DNA from: Isoetes taiwanensis
Lineage: Eukaryota; Streptophyta; Lycopodiopsida; Isoetales; Isoetaceae
NCBI GenBank assembly: GCA_021234155.1
Contig: JAJEKV010000055.1
Span: 2,779,090-2,843,089, forward strand
Length of the DNA: 64,000 nucleotides
Direction: 5' to 3'
The notes under the pieces are model-generated. The model saw nothing but the letters and a program-made list of their open reading frames with translations. It ran no database searches and had not been told where the DNA came from. Of this stretch, positions 45,471 through 57,042 are shown one piece after another. Numbering within the stretch: position 1 is the stretch's first letter; each line of letters starts with the position of its first letter. The translations under genes were made by a program, and so were the position numbers.

Positions 45471-48000
45471 ATACTTACTCTTTTGATAAGCTCAAATTAC
45501 CCTTTTTTTTATTGTTTACTTGAGAATTCTTAATCACATTACTAAGCTTTGGATTTGTACATAATTATTTAAAGGCAAATAAAATATCACAAACATAGTT
45601 GGTGACATCTCGGAAGAATACAGTGGCTGATTATTTATCATGCTTAAACCATTCCTGAAGAATCATATCGGTCTGATCCATGGGGTTCGAGTTTTTTAGG
45701 TTTTCGTTCAAGGTTTTTGCTAGGTCTACACGCAAATTTTCATTTATCAATGCTTTGGGACAGACCATTTTCACATTAGGCAAATTTTTTGTCTGAGATA
45801 GAATGTTATCTTCTGTGCCTTAACACATCTCGACATTCCCTTCATCTTTCAAACTGTCAAAAGGATGCCTTGAAGCACTTTTTTGGGATTTTCCTTACTG
45901 GATTAGTACTAAGCTAAAATACTGTAATTTAATTGGGAGCAAACATCCACACAATAAGATAACTTCCAACTTCATTTTTGGGTTTTGTGCAATAAAAGGC
46001 ATCATCCACATTATGACGTGCAATGACTTCATTGCTTAGATCTTTCAACAAGCAAACAACTTAGTGTGTTCCATCCATCTTTCAAACTATGGCCTATCTA
46101 CATGTCTAACTCTATATTTATCACCATTTATTGATGCAATAATACCACAGATTTTCGGAAAGATGACATTCTCTGTTGGTGTTGTTGGCAAATTAAAGTT
46201 TCTAGCTTTTTGGTCAACATATTCTAAACGAGGTAGACTACCACTGTCATCGGATCCGTCAATCCTACGGACCAGATCGTATATTGGAGCTTCTAAGCAC
46301 CTCTCATTTCGCTAATGGTTATTTATGATTGGAGGTGCCTATGATTTTGAAATATGAAATACGTGTTTGCCTAAGATTTTGATGCAATATCGACTCTTTA
46401 TACGGCTTTGCCTAAGGTTTTAGATATGAAATGCAGGGGCTCGAACCTCTACCAAAATAACTCAATGTCCTAATAAGACTACTTTGACCAATATAAGTAG
46501 TGAGCTAATGTGATTACTATTTATCTTAAATCTATGTTTTTTTTTATATAACAACCCATTAAATTGTTTTGGGGATATGGTCTATTTCAAGAATTGTTTT
46601 TTTTCACATCCATATTAAATCCCTTTGGGACCCCTGTTATTGTGCTACATATTTACTAGGTTGCATTTTTGCATAACATAAATGAATAAATTAGCTTGTA
46701 TCTTTGCATTTTGTTCCTTAGGTCCATCTTTTGATTTGATTTGCCACTTCTTTCTTTCTCTTCTAGTAGCAACATCATTATACCATATAATAGTGTTGGA
46801 TTTGGTAGCCTCAAAATATTAAAATGTACAAGTCGTTGGGTAACAAGGACCCAAGTTGTTTCGGTGCTTGTTTGACATTCTCAATCTACATTAAAGTGTA
46901 TTTTAAACTTTTAATAAAACAATGGAGATTGTTCTGGAAAATTGGTTGATATATTGAGAATATTTGGCTAGTGCTATGGAACATGTATTCATGCATTCAA
47001 AACTTGTGCCATACATGTGTGCTAAGCAAGTTTATAGAATCCATAGTGCCATGTGTCTTTCAAAACACCATCATCAATAACATATATTTGAATACTCTAA
47101 TTTCAAATATTATTATGGTTTGAAAAATATAAATTTGGGATCCATAGGGAGCAGATAAAAATACATGATGAAAGGCAAGTAATATATGTACAATTTCGCA
47201 CTGTTGGAGGACAAATGATGACAAGCATTTACCCGAAAGAACAAGTGCTTATATAGCTTAAACAACTGATTAATTCCAAAAAGTAATTTATGAATCTGCT
47301 TCACTTAAAGAATAGAATAGAATAGACTAAAGAGAGTACATTCCTTAGGATTATTAACTTCTTCTTTTTTGTACTTCTACTAATTGTAAACATCACAAAA
47401 CACAAAGTCCTAAAGCCTACAAGCCCATTTGCTATTGTTTGAAACCAAGTAAGAAAATTGTTCACTTCACATCATGAAACTAATATGAACAAGTCAATAT
47501 TGACCAAGCACTAGATAACATTAGTTGGAAGCAAACGATTTTAAGCAACACTTTCACGTGGATGCACACTTGCAAAAGCAAGCATGATTTTTGAATTAAA
47601 TTAAAAAACACGAGAGCATTAAAATTCTGTTAGAAAGCTATATATGATAATGGAAACAAGCATTGAAACCATCCTATATTATAGTAGCCAAAATATATGC
47701 TAGAAAGACACCTCTCAAACTAGTAATGATTTCAGGAAACTAGCAATGGTTCTACTATGTCTTGAAGAAAAAAGGATTTTTTATACGATAAAAATTTGTC
47801 TATAGCAAAAACTACACGTAGTAGTTTCCATGGTGGTTATTAATGCATGTTCTTTTTTGAGGGCCTTGTGTTTGGTTCTCCAAATTCCTGCACATTCCTA
47901 GGAAGCATGTGCAGTACCTAGACAAATGCTTTTTAAGTAAGCTTCTGGTAAAGCAAGCACACTGCAAAACCCAGATTAATCCCACGCAGGGGTCCACAAC
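45471..48000. other. AT-rich stretch without recognisable gene
   Basis: No ORF longer than ~85 codons with a recognisable product. A plus-strand VADYLSCL block near 45625 recalls the end of a Ty3 RNase H and could be an old pol remnant. 46437-46447 has a tRNA B-box-like motif on the minus strand. A short AATAG repeat lies at 47309-47325. Otherwise I see nothing in it. Confidence 0.5.
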
Positions 48001-48024
48001 GGTAGGGTTTCAACAGCATTCGTT

Positions 48025-48300
48025 TGCACATAACTTTTGATTCCCATGTCAGATTTGAGAGATTCTGGGCTCGTTGGAAAGCTCATTGCATGCTCTTTCT
48101 ATTGATATGTAGCTTATATGATGATTAGACTGTTTTGGCAGCGAAAAATTGCCTGACATCTTCGGCCCTGTATTGGCGGTGTCAGGTTTGGCTGCAATCT
48201 TCTTTTTGCCATAACTCCTGCATTTGGTGGCAGTTTAGGCGTGCCTGAGCTCGTTGGAAAGCTCGTGGAGTGTTACTTCTAATGATGTTTAAATTTATCA
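48025..48300 (+). repeat. Degenerate ~180-bp tandem pair
   Basis: The 16-mer gctcgttggaaagctc occurs at 48069-48084 and again at 48249-48264, and cataact occurs about 40 bases before each. The two halves are otherwise diverged. Likely untranslated sequence of an old retroelement. Confidence 0.6.
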
Positions 48301-48360
48301 GAAGTTACTCTTTCGTGGGGGACTGTTGAGCTCTGAAATCTCGGCCCCCTTTTAGTGGAG

Positions 48361-49050
48361 ATGGTAAAAGCAACTCGTAGTCCTTCCAAACGCTCCTCTG
48401 GTAATCCTAATGGGGTATAGGGCAATGGTGGAAGGGAATATGCTCTAGATTCTTCAAAGATTAGTGTTCGAGATGCCCACAAACTGGCTCCTGAAGGTGC
48501 CCCTTCTTCTCCTAAGAGTTTGATATCAAAAGTGGCAGCTGGATTTAATTAATTGCATGCTCTTATAGCTTCAATTCGCACGGGTGCACATCGTCTCCAC
48601 ATTGAGACAGGACGTTGGGCTCGGGAAGCACGGGAGCAAAGGATTTGCCAGTGTTGCCACCGGGCGCCATTGAGGATGAATGTCATGCCCTCCAGATCTG
48701 CCTAGCGTTTGCCCATATCCGAGAGCGTTATGTTCGATTACTAGTGCCTGGTCAACTGTTGCATGAGTTATTGAATACGGCGTCAGTGGGTTTGTTGGGG
48801 TCATACCTCCGGGAGGTTATGGATGCACGGACTCAATTGTGTTTTCTGGGACGGTATTGAACTGTCCTATACAATTGTACAGCATGCCAGTATACTTATT
48901 ACTGCTAAGGTTTTTCCCTCGAAAACTCTTCGGGGCGGGGAGGGTTTTTAATCCTGTTAGTAATACGTTTGCTGCTCTCTTTTTGTTTGGGTCCCATAGG
49001 CCAATCGATCTCCGTGGATGTTAAAAAATCTATTCTATTCTATTCTATTA
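48361..49050 (+). pseudogene. LINE ORF2 C-terminal fragment with pentanucleotide tail
   Basis: The plus-strand translation near 48560-48660 reads RTGAHRLHIETGRW and AREQRICQCC, and after one frameshift AIEDECHALQICLAF and IRERYVRLL (48665-48740). This is the R-x-H-L-x-IE-x-GR-W, R-x-C-x2-C and E-D-E-x-H pattern of the zinc-binding C terminus of many LINE ORF2 proteins. The element ends in attctattctattct (49028-49050), a microsatellite-like tail instead of poly(A). Several in-frame stops are present. It differs from the L1 family of 37978-40463. Confidence 0.6.
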
Positions 49051-49078
49051 TGTTATTTGCTACTTTACTGGCCCCTTC

Positions 49079-50018
49079 TTGGATCTGAAGCACGTGGGAT
49101 CTTGGTTATCTGGGCATCTACACAAATTAGGGCTTCCTCTGTATCAATCTATCAAGCTCGAGGCCAAAGTTCAACGTTGTTTTCTCCTGATGTTTGAGTC
49201 TCCTGAGCCGGCGGCTCAATTCATAGAACGAGGTGTTGATCCGCTGTGGAAACATTTCTTGTTGTATCAACAGTATGTTCCTGACTCTTTTCCAGGTAAG
49301 CCAGATGGCTTACGTACCCCATTTTGGATTGCTATTGAAGATTTTTCTCCAGAGTTTCAGGATTCTGAGTTCATTTCTGCTATTGCTAGTGAGATTGGAC
49401 TTCATCTGCAACATGCTATAACCAATGGCATTACTAAGATTTGTGTAGCATGCCCCATTCATCATGATCTGCCTCAGACAATTATTGTTCAAGGTGGGCC
49501 CATGTTCTTTCCATTCAAACTATGATTGTTAAATGGCCCAGAGCTGGCTCTCATGTTCTCTAAGGCCCCTCTCTTTGCTCAATATCGTAAGTCCTACCAG
49601 CAGGCTCCTCTAGTTTCCTCTGCTACAAATCCTACTCCTAGCTCTGCCCCTTCTTCAATGGATATCTCTCGTCCCCCCTGTGACTTCCTCTACATCTATT
49701 CCAGCCGCTGGTCCCACGCCTCTACTACTGGATCAACAGAGGCAAAGGTTGGATAAGATTCAGAGGTTGCAAGAGCAAGTTGAAGAGGCTTGTGGGCAGT
49801 ACATGGACATTGATCGTCGTGGTGCCTACCCTCCACCTAAACATCCACCTGCTCTTCATCAACCTCAAAAGTTAGCTAAGGGTTCTAACATCTCTGCATC
49901 TCAGCTCTCTTCAGCGCTTGCTATACATGGTTCAGCTCCTCCTGTTGCATATGGTCGCTTTGCTCCACTTCAGTGGGCTGATTTGGCTGAAGATAATACT
50001 GTCTTGTCGCAGGCCTAG
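49079..50018 (+). pseudogene. L1 ORF1 with DUF4283-like domain
   Basis: The first frame (49079-49525) encodes about 148 residues. FWIAIEDFSPEFQDSEFISAI and ASEIGLHL, then CVACPIHHDLPQTIIVQ, fit the DUF4283 RNA-binding-like domain of plant LINE ORF1 proteins. A shift near 49526 leads into a Ser/Pro-rich part (49560-49730). A third frame (49680-50018) carries a short coiled coil (LDQQRQRLDKIQRLQEQVEE). ORF1 proteins bind LINE RNA in cytoplasmic particles. The domain call is from pattern memory. The copy is broken and lacks ORF2. Confidence 0.5.
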
Positions 50019-50271
50019 GATACATTTTCAAACTCTCCTGAGATTCCAGTAGTCACATCGGATTTGACGCCGTTATAGGTTCAATGCAGTTAGACTCTTA
50101 AGCAGAGCCTTATCTCCTTTTACTTAACTAATATGGAGAAGCACATGGTGTCGCAGGCTCGTGTTCCAGCAACACCCTCTTGTGCTTATACAACTAGATG
50201 AGAAATATTCATTTTGTACGTATTCTTGCTGATTAATAAAGTTTTTGTTCGTCCTTCAAACAAAAAAAAAT
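49079..50271 (+). mobile_element. ORF1-only L1 copy ending in poly(A)
   Basis: Contains the ORF1 fragment, a 3' untranslated part, an AATAAA-type signal (attaataaag, about 50232-50241) and a terminal cgtccttcaaac followed by A9. The same cgtccttcaaa or gttccttcaaa end precedes the poly(A) of the L1 at 37978 and of the minus-strand insert at 62155. It therefore belongs to the same 3'-end family although ORF2 is absent. No target duplication found. Confidence 0.55.
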
Positions 50272-52790
50272 GAGCTGCTTTAGATATTGTGTTTTTGTTG
50301 TCTTCCATTCTTTGCATGTACAGACTAAGGTATGTGCTCCTTCGGGTATGCAAATTTTTTCTGCCCATTAGATCAAACTCAGGTTTTCTAATTGAACGTC
50401 AATGGGCAAGTCCAAATTCAAATCCTGGCAAAGAGCCTCACTATTGTGGTATTCACTTTATTTGGCATATTTCTTGTACAGTTGGTATGCTGGATTTAGA
50501 TATCCATATCTAAGCTTGCATTTCTTAATGCCGTATTCTCCATTATTCTAGGCTTGAAAGTCAAGATTTAACTATAAAACATCTTCTACATGTTGGAGGA
50601 ACGTCTATTTTATGAAACAAGGTGATGTCGTGCCATGGTTGCCATCGCGAGGTTGAGGAAGCATTGCTAAAAGTAACCACTTAAACATCCATACCACACT
50701 CCCATTGCACCAGATCATTTCATTTCAAGCTCAGAATAGAAAACCAGTAAAAGAAGTTACTTATTTTTACAAGTCTATTAGCTCTAAGCCACATCTTCCC
50801 CATCCAAAAGCATGTAGGCCACATATCCACCATCGAAATTGCATACCATCGGCATACCCTAATGTGCAGCGAGCAGCTTATATATTGGCCATCGTCATGT
50901 TTGAGCCACGGCATATCCATGGTATATCCAGTGTCATGTTTGAATCACAAAAAGTACACCACGGTTCTAGTATTTACTCGGATTCTTCAGGCAACCCGAA
51001 AAGTACTCAAAGGGCTTGGAATTGTTCCAGCTAGATTGTAATTTATTCATTTCTACACTCTCATACGTTAAAAGTTTGACTATATAAATTCCATGATAAA
51101 GCGTAGATATACTTTACTGGTCCATCAATTTCTTAGTATATACTATGTTTTTCTTAGGAGTAATACGTAGGAGGAGAAAGTTTCCAACACCCACCAGAGT
51201 CCTTGCATGACGTAATTTTATTGTTTGCTTCTCAGCTTCTAAAAGTCGTAGTAGTTGGTTTTCTTTTCCCTGTAGCAATGAGGTCATATCCACTTCTGAA
51301 ATTTTCTACTCCCCAGACACTAAGTACTTCCCGGTCGCTTCTAAACAGTTCTCAAACATGCAAATATTAGGAAAGGCGTACTGTTACAAAGAAACGTAAA
51401 AATGGTAGTCAAATCAGAGAATTGAAGCGCCTTGTTTGCCTGGCAGAGAGCACTTGATTGACACAACATTTGTCATAAATAAATGTCTTTGGAAAGGCAA
51501 GATGTTTCTGACTGAGTACCCGCTGACAATTGTCCTCATCTATTGGCCTTGAATTCTTGGCAGCAGAGTCAAATAAGTCGAGAATAAGTAACAACAATTA
51601 CCAGCACCAGACTGTATAGATCAAAGAAAGCATGTTTGAGCTAAGTATATGGCCAAAGAATAGACTTCATAGTCCAAGTTTCCAGCAAGATTCTGTTTGA
51701 TTCATAGGCAAGGAGGTTCGTGAAAATTAAACTGTGAAGTACTTTTCAGCATCAAGAGCTCCCATCTGATATTTTACACAAATTTTAATCATCCTTTTTG
51801 GAATTTCAGACTGCTGGTCTCAGCTTCAACCTGTGTGCTCACACATTATTGAATAGTAACATGCTAAAAATTATCTACAAGAGGCACAAATTTCACTCGT
51901 ATCGAAAATTTAATTTCAATTTCATTCAGTACAAAGTGGCCATTGCATTTGTGAAGGGCACACCAAATGCCCCATTTATATTCTATGCGAGATGGGTGAT
52001 TCTCATGTTTCAAAGGTTTTAAGTTCATTTGCATTCAGTACAACATTTGGAAGGGCAACTCAACCATATGCCCCCAATAATGAATGTGCTGAAACTTTGC
52101 CTTGAGATGAGCAAACTCATTGAAGAATAAGATGGTTATGATAAAAGCATATAACCATCATGAAACTCTCCATTGAATTCTACATGCCGCGATCAAGCTT
52201 TTGTACTCAAAACCAAGAATCGCCCTGCTAACACAAATTCGGGGTCATGTAGTTGACCTAATCAATTTGCTGCATTGTATTGTTCTTTGAAAATCTCCAG
52301 TTGAGCATGTTTCCCATATCAAATCAAGCAGAATGACTACATTCTATATGGAAAGATTGGTATAGACATTTGTTGACCTGAGTTCACATTCAAAGTCATC
52401 CATTCACTTGTGGAGGCTGCAGGTTGGGCTGTTCTTCCTGCTGCAGCCAAGCAAACAATGAAATGGGAAACAACATGGCAGGTCAAGAGACAGAACTTCA
52501 GCATTTCCAGAATCACACACATTTTATCCTCAGGCAACTCAGCTTAGAACACCAGAGATTGGATCCTTCAAGCAAAGCACCCAGCAGGCAAGTTTTGTTT
52601 AGTTGGTTCTTGCAGTTTTCAATGAAGTGTATGGAAACAGAAACCACATACATATTCAGGTTGGCAGCATATTCTGCTAGCCAGTAAGCCAGATTAGATC
52701 TCTGTAATTGCTGTGTTTGGAATTGAAATATTAACAGGAAGAAGGACCACAGAATAATTTAGGCACAACCCGCTCGTCGAGCATTGGGAA
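50272..52790. other. Stretch downstream of the SRS gene, no recognisable gene
   Basis: AT-rich and without long ORFs. 50881-50945 is related to 56910-56970 on the other side of the SRS gene. Minus-strand AATAAA sites exist (e.g. 51226-51231), any of which could end the SRS transcript. The SRS 3' UTR must begin at 52790. Confidence 0.5.
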
Positions 52791-55700
52791 TCACAACACT
52801 GGAGGAACTGGGTTAATAAGGTACAACCAGAGAGAATAACAGAAGAGTAAATAGCTACTGAAAACGTTATGCACACATCCAAACAAATTAATTCTAGCAA
52901 TAAGAAGCAACACGAAAAGGAGGACAAATATTTCACTAAGAAACTTAAAAGGTTCTGCAATGATGTCTGCAAACGAGCGATTCGACGCAGACTCTTCTTC
53001 CAATGAGGGAAAGATGACAATTACAAGCAATAAACATCGATCGAACTGACAATGCAGAGGAGAGGGAAGGAATCAAGGGGACAGAGGGAAGCAAACATAC
53101 CTCCAAGAAGGGCAGTAGTGCTGGTGGTACCATAGATGTTAGAGGGATCAATAAGTGCTGAAGTAGAGGGCATACTTCTTCCACCAAGCTGCAAATCCGC
53201 CAGGCTCGACGTAGTGGCGCCCGTATCAGGTCCAGTATCATAAAGCACACCTTTGAAGACATGGCCTCCAATTTTCACACTTGCTCTATAAGCATATTCG
53301 TTCTCGTCCTCTATCCCTGTCACCCTCACACACTTAAACACTGCTTGTGCTCTGATTTCAGCAGGCAATGTACCTCTGTATGTCGATACTGTGACAACAT
53401 CAAAAACCAAGAAAAAACCACTAAAGTCAGCCTTTGTTAGGTAAATTTCCATCCAGGACCACATATGTGGCTGGAAAAACTTACAGAACATATTCAATGC
53501 AAGGGCATATAATGTTTTCTATGTTTTTAATGTTATAATAAACATGCAGGAAGATGAAAGAAGCAAAGCAAAGCGTGTTGGTGTTTTATGTTAGATGGTA
53601 TTTTCTGTTAAAGTAATTCATGGCTTGAGGGTAGTATAGTAGTACTAGTGTTGAAGGAAAATAATTTACAAGATGGTATATGGCTATGGTAGTACTAGTG
53701 TAGGATTAAAATGGTTCAAAGATGAATTAAAATGGTTGAAGAGATAGCCTGCATTTGAAGGAAAGAAGATGAATTGTGTGGAAAAGACAAAGGGCATTGA
53801 ATCAGCCAACATAAGTATGATGCAGACAGAGAAGGATGGTCTTTGCTAAATGACAAGCTTTGTTCTGGCAGGCCGAGAATCTCGCCACACTGTGAGCAAG
53901 ATCTGCAATGCAAAAAGATGAGAAATCATCCGGTCAAAGAGTATTATATGCACATGATCAAATCTGGATTATGGAACTCAGTATTTAATCTCCTGATGCT
54001 GCGGATCGGCCGTGTGCAGTGCAGTGGGTTTGCAGACTGTCGGACTAGATAGAACCTACTCATAAGCTTTTAATCCGTCTGTTTGGACCGGATCAGCCTG
54101 ATTTGGCAGAAAAAATAAAACCGAAGGTACAACACAATTTATCGATCTGTTTGCAGAAGAAAAACGATCATGGTCAAGCTCGGAATCAAGTTTTCGTGAG
54201 GACAGACTGGGGTTTGTACTGCAAAAGCCAATCGGATATCCATTTGAATGAGAAAATCGACCAGAATAGGATGTTCCGAGCTTGAAATCAAGTTTTGGAG
54301 CTCGGAATCAAAGGTTTTGTGATGGTTGTACTGCAAAACCCAATCCGGAAATCTAATTTACTTCAATGAGAAAATGGACTAGGATACAAGCTAAGTTCTG
54401 GAGGTCGGACATGGATTTTACACAAAACCCAATTCGACGGAGCAGGATATATGCTGTTTCAAGTTAGAAATCAAGTTTTGGAGGTCGGATGCGGATTTTA
54501 CACAGAACCCAATTGGATGATCAGTTGGAACGGAGAAAACTATCATCTTCAGGCTAAAATAAATTTCTCAGAAGGACCGAAAACGACCAGGAGAACCTTG
54601 AAATCAACTGGTCGACGTCGGAAACACAGAACCCAATTCCAAATCAATCAAGGTCAGGAAGGAAGGGCAATTAATGAATGATGAGAGGAAGAATTGACAA
54701 AGAAAGTGGAGGATGGGTGCAACAGCGGCAATGCCAAAAAAAAAAAAACAGGAATAGAATTGAAAGAAAACCTGGATGAGAAAGGTGGACGTCGGAGCTG
54801 CGGGGAGAATTTCCGGTGGAGGAGGGGGTAGTGATCGAGGTATCGGTGCTGGGAAGAGCAGCGAGAGCGAGCGATCGGGTGCGTTTTGATTTGGGTCTGG
54901 GCTGGCCGGAAGCGATGGCAGCAGCCTCGGCAGCCTGGCGCTCTCTCCGCTTGGCTGCCGGAACCCAAGTGCTCTTGACATGAGTCGGGCAATCAAATCC
55001 CCTCGATTTGCAGCACGTTCTGCACCTCTGATGCGCGCAATCCTTCTTCGCCTGATTTCCACATTCCCTGCACGTCGATCCTCCTGCAACCGCCCCCGCA
55101 GCTCGCAATTTCTGCTCCTCCGCAATCTGGATCTGCCTATCCCTTTCTGTTAATTCCTTCCCCTCCGTTTCCGCCATCCTTTCTGCCAGCGGTATCACAT
55201 CCATCCCCCGCATTTGCACCAGCATTCCTTTGTTTTCCTCCCTCAATTCCCTCATATTCTGCACCGCCGCTGCAGCATGAACTGCCCACAAGCTCGCTTG
55301 ATCCCCCACACCACCCTTTTCTTCATTTCTTCGACCAAATCCGCTGCTCAATCCTCTGATTTCTTCCCTCCCTACTCCTCCTGCATGTAATCTAGGTTCA
55401 TACGCTACAAAACTTCCCCCGATTCTACCAGAACTGCCCGCTTGAGCGTTTGTATTTGCCTGATCATCTTCTCGCCTGTTTGGCCTGTACCCACCAACAA
55501 ATTCCTCGGTTCCGGTTCTAAAATCTCTGAAAATTTGGCCCGACCCTCCTAATCCGCCCAACCCACTGCCGGATCCTTGGCCCAGAGCTTCGTCTGGAGC
55601 TTGCTGGCCTATATACGATCCAAAACGGTTCCATTCATGGCCGCCGGAGCTGGGATGAATTTCTTCTTCTGGGTTTGGCTCGGAAGCTCCGGAGGTGAAG

Positions 55701-55843
55701 ATTTGCAGCCTTGTGGGCGAAACTAAACGGGGGTGGTGCGGATTCCAGGCTTCGGGGGGAGAAAAATAATCTGGAAATCTTTGCTTCTCTTGCCAGTTCC
55801 CGCCTGATCCGCCCGCCGCCGCAGCAGCTTCTACGGGCGCCAC
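52791..55843 (-). CDS. SRS: SHI/SRS (LRP1) family transcription factor, 3 exons
   Basis: Proposed coding exons on the minus strand: 55843-54772, 53388-53101 and 52807-52791. Exon 1 encodes a Gly/Pro-rich N terminus ([11 protein letters not shown]), a charged helix, and the RING-like C3HC3H finger [35 protein letters not shown], which defines the family. It ends CATCCAG/gtttt; exon 2 starts gtcacag/TATCGAC, and the join restores the frame ([11 protein letters not shown]). Exon 2 carries the IGGH domain ([31 protein letters not shown]). A donor GGAG/gtatg at 53100 and acceptor taacccag at 52808 would give a last exon ending VPPVL. Otherwise the ORF reads into the intron to 53021. 55843 is a GTG and no in-frame ATG exists before the next upstream stop, so the true start is unresolved. 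Members are nuclear, bind DNA and act in auxin-related organ development. Confidence 0.85.
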
Positions 55844-57000
55844 AGCTGCTCGATCTCTGAAATCCGCCGGATTTGGTGCTTTAGCTTCCGCTTACGCTCG
55901 AGCTAGAGCTTACTCCGGCTTGCTGGGGCTTTTTCCTCGTAGTAGTCCGGCCTCGTCAATTTTGTAGCATTGCCTTGAAAAATGTAACACCACCCACATC
56001 GAAAACTAGACTTGATCTCCTAAACCCAAGTACAGGCTGCAAATTCATTCTAGAGCAGAAAAATTCTTAGCCCGCCATCATAGCCGACATGATGATCAAG
56101 CCAATCAGTAGCTTACTCCGGCAGCAGACCCAGTTCCTCGCCATAGCTGTGAGCTTTAGGATGCGTGGAAAAAACCCACGAATTTAGGTGCCAAAACCCG
56201 AGATTAGGATCGCCCAAATGCGGATTTAGCATAAGAACCCGATCGAATTGAAGGGGCTATAGTAGAGCGCAGCGGAACAGTAATTTATTTCCGAGCGGAT
56301 TGAAGAGAAGGGCGCCGGAATGGACGTGAGAAAATGCTCTACTTAAGCAGAAAATTTGGTAATGGCTAAGCTAAGCTGTAGCGTAGCTCTTGCAAAAGAG
56401 ACTTGCTGGCATCAGAATCGGACCAAATTTTGCCTCCACCAACCTGCTGCAGCGGCAAGCGGCATGACTAGGTAAGGATTATGGCATCAGCCCACCTCCG
56501 GCATGGCCCCCATTTTGAATCTGTGGTCCCCCCGCCATAGCTCAGACCTCCATCCAAAGTTTTTCTGCTCTAAAAGGCATGAACCCTTCGATTTTTGAGC
56601 CTTTAGATTGCCGGATCTTCCTACTCATTATGATTTTTTTTCCATTCATCTCCGACGGCTGCCTTGTATTTGTATTTACGGTAGTCTGGCAGCCATAGCT
56701 GAGCTTGACACAAAAAAAAATCGGCGAAGAGGGATCTTATGCTAGATTTTTCTCTTGTTTCGGGTGTTCGCTTTATTTTATGCCTCTTTAATTTTTGTTG
56801 TTGCTTGTATCGTACATTTGTGTATTTTTGTTTTTTGATTTGTCGTGTATATACGTAGATCATGCACCTTTACATATTTGCATGGAACCGGAGCGCCCTA
56901 TATATCGGATGCCGTCATGTTATCGCCACGGGCATATCTATGGTATATCCGTGTTTTTGACATGTTATAGCCACGCCCAAAAAAATTACATGGCGTATTT
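55844..57000. other. Upstream region of the SRS gene
   Basis: No long ORF. The coding frame is open upstream to a TAA near 55892. On the minus strand ggcggatttcag/agatcg near 55860 could be a splice acceptor, allowing an ATG-bearing exon further upstream. A promoter is expected here but no clear TATA box can be tied to it. Confidence 0.4.
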
Positions 57001-57042
57001 GTGGACTTAGCAATTTTGCCATTTAAGGCTGGCTATAACATG
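56910..57042. repeat. Dispersed repeat with inverted repeat, related to 50881-50945
   Basis: cgtcatgtt, gccacggg, catatctatggtatatcc matches 50894-50930 with few changes. catgttatagcca (56961-56973) and its complement tggctataacatg (57030-57042) form a 13-bp inverted repeat. Confidence 0.5.

Noticed and set aside
45590-45660. Ty3 pol remnant with VADYLS
   Set aside because: Only one short block is recognisable and the surrounding frames do not align to RT or integrase, so I did not list it as a gene.
52337-52537. Minus-strand ORF downstream of the SRS gene as a further exon
   Set aside because: No SRS-like motif and no fitting splice acceptor in phase; more likely 3' untranslated or intergenic sequence.
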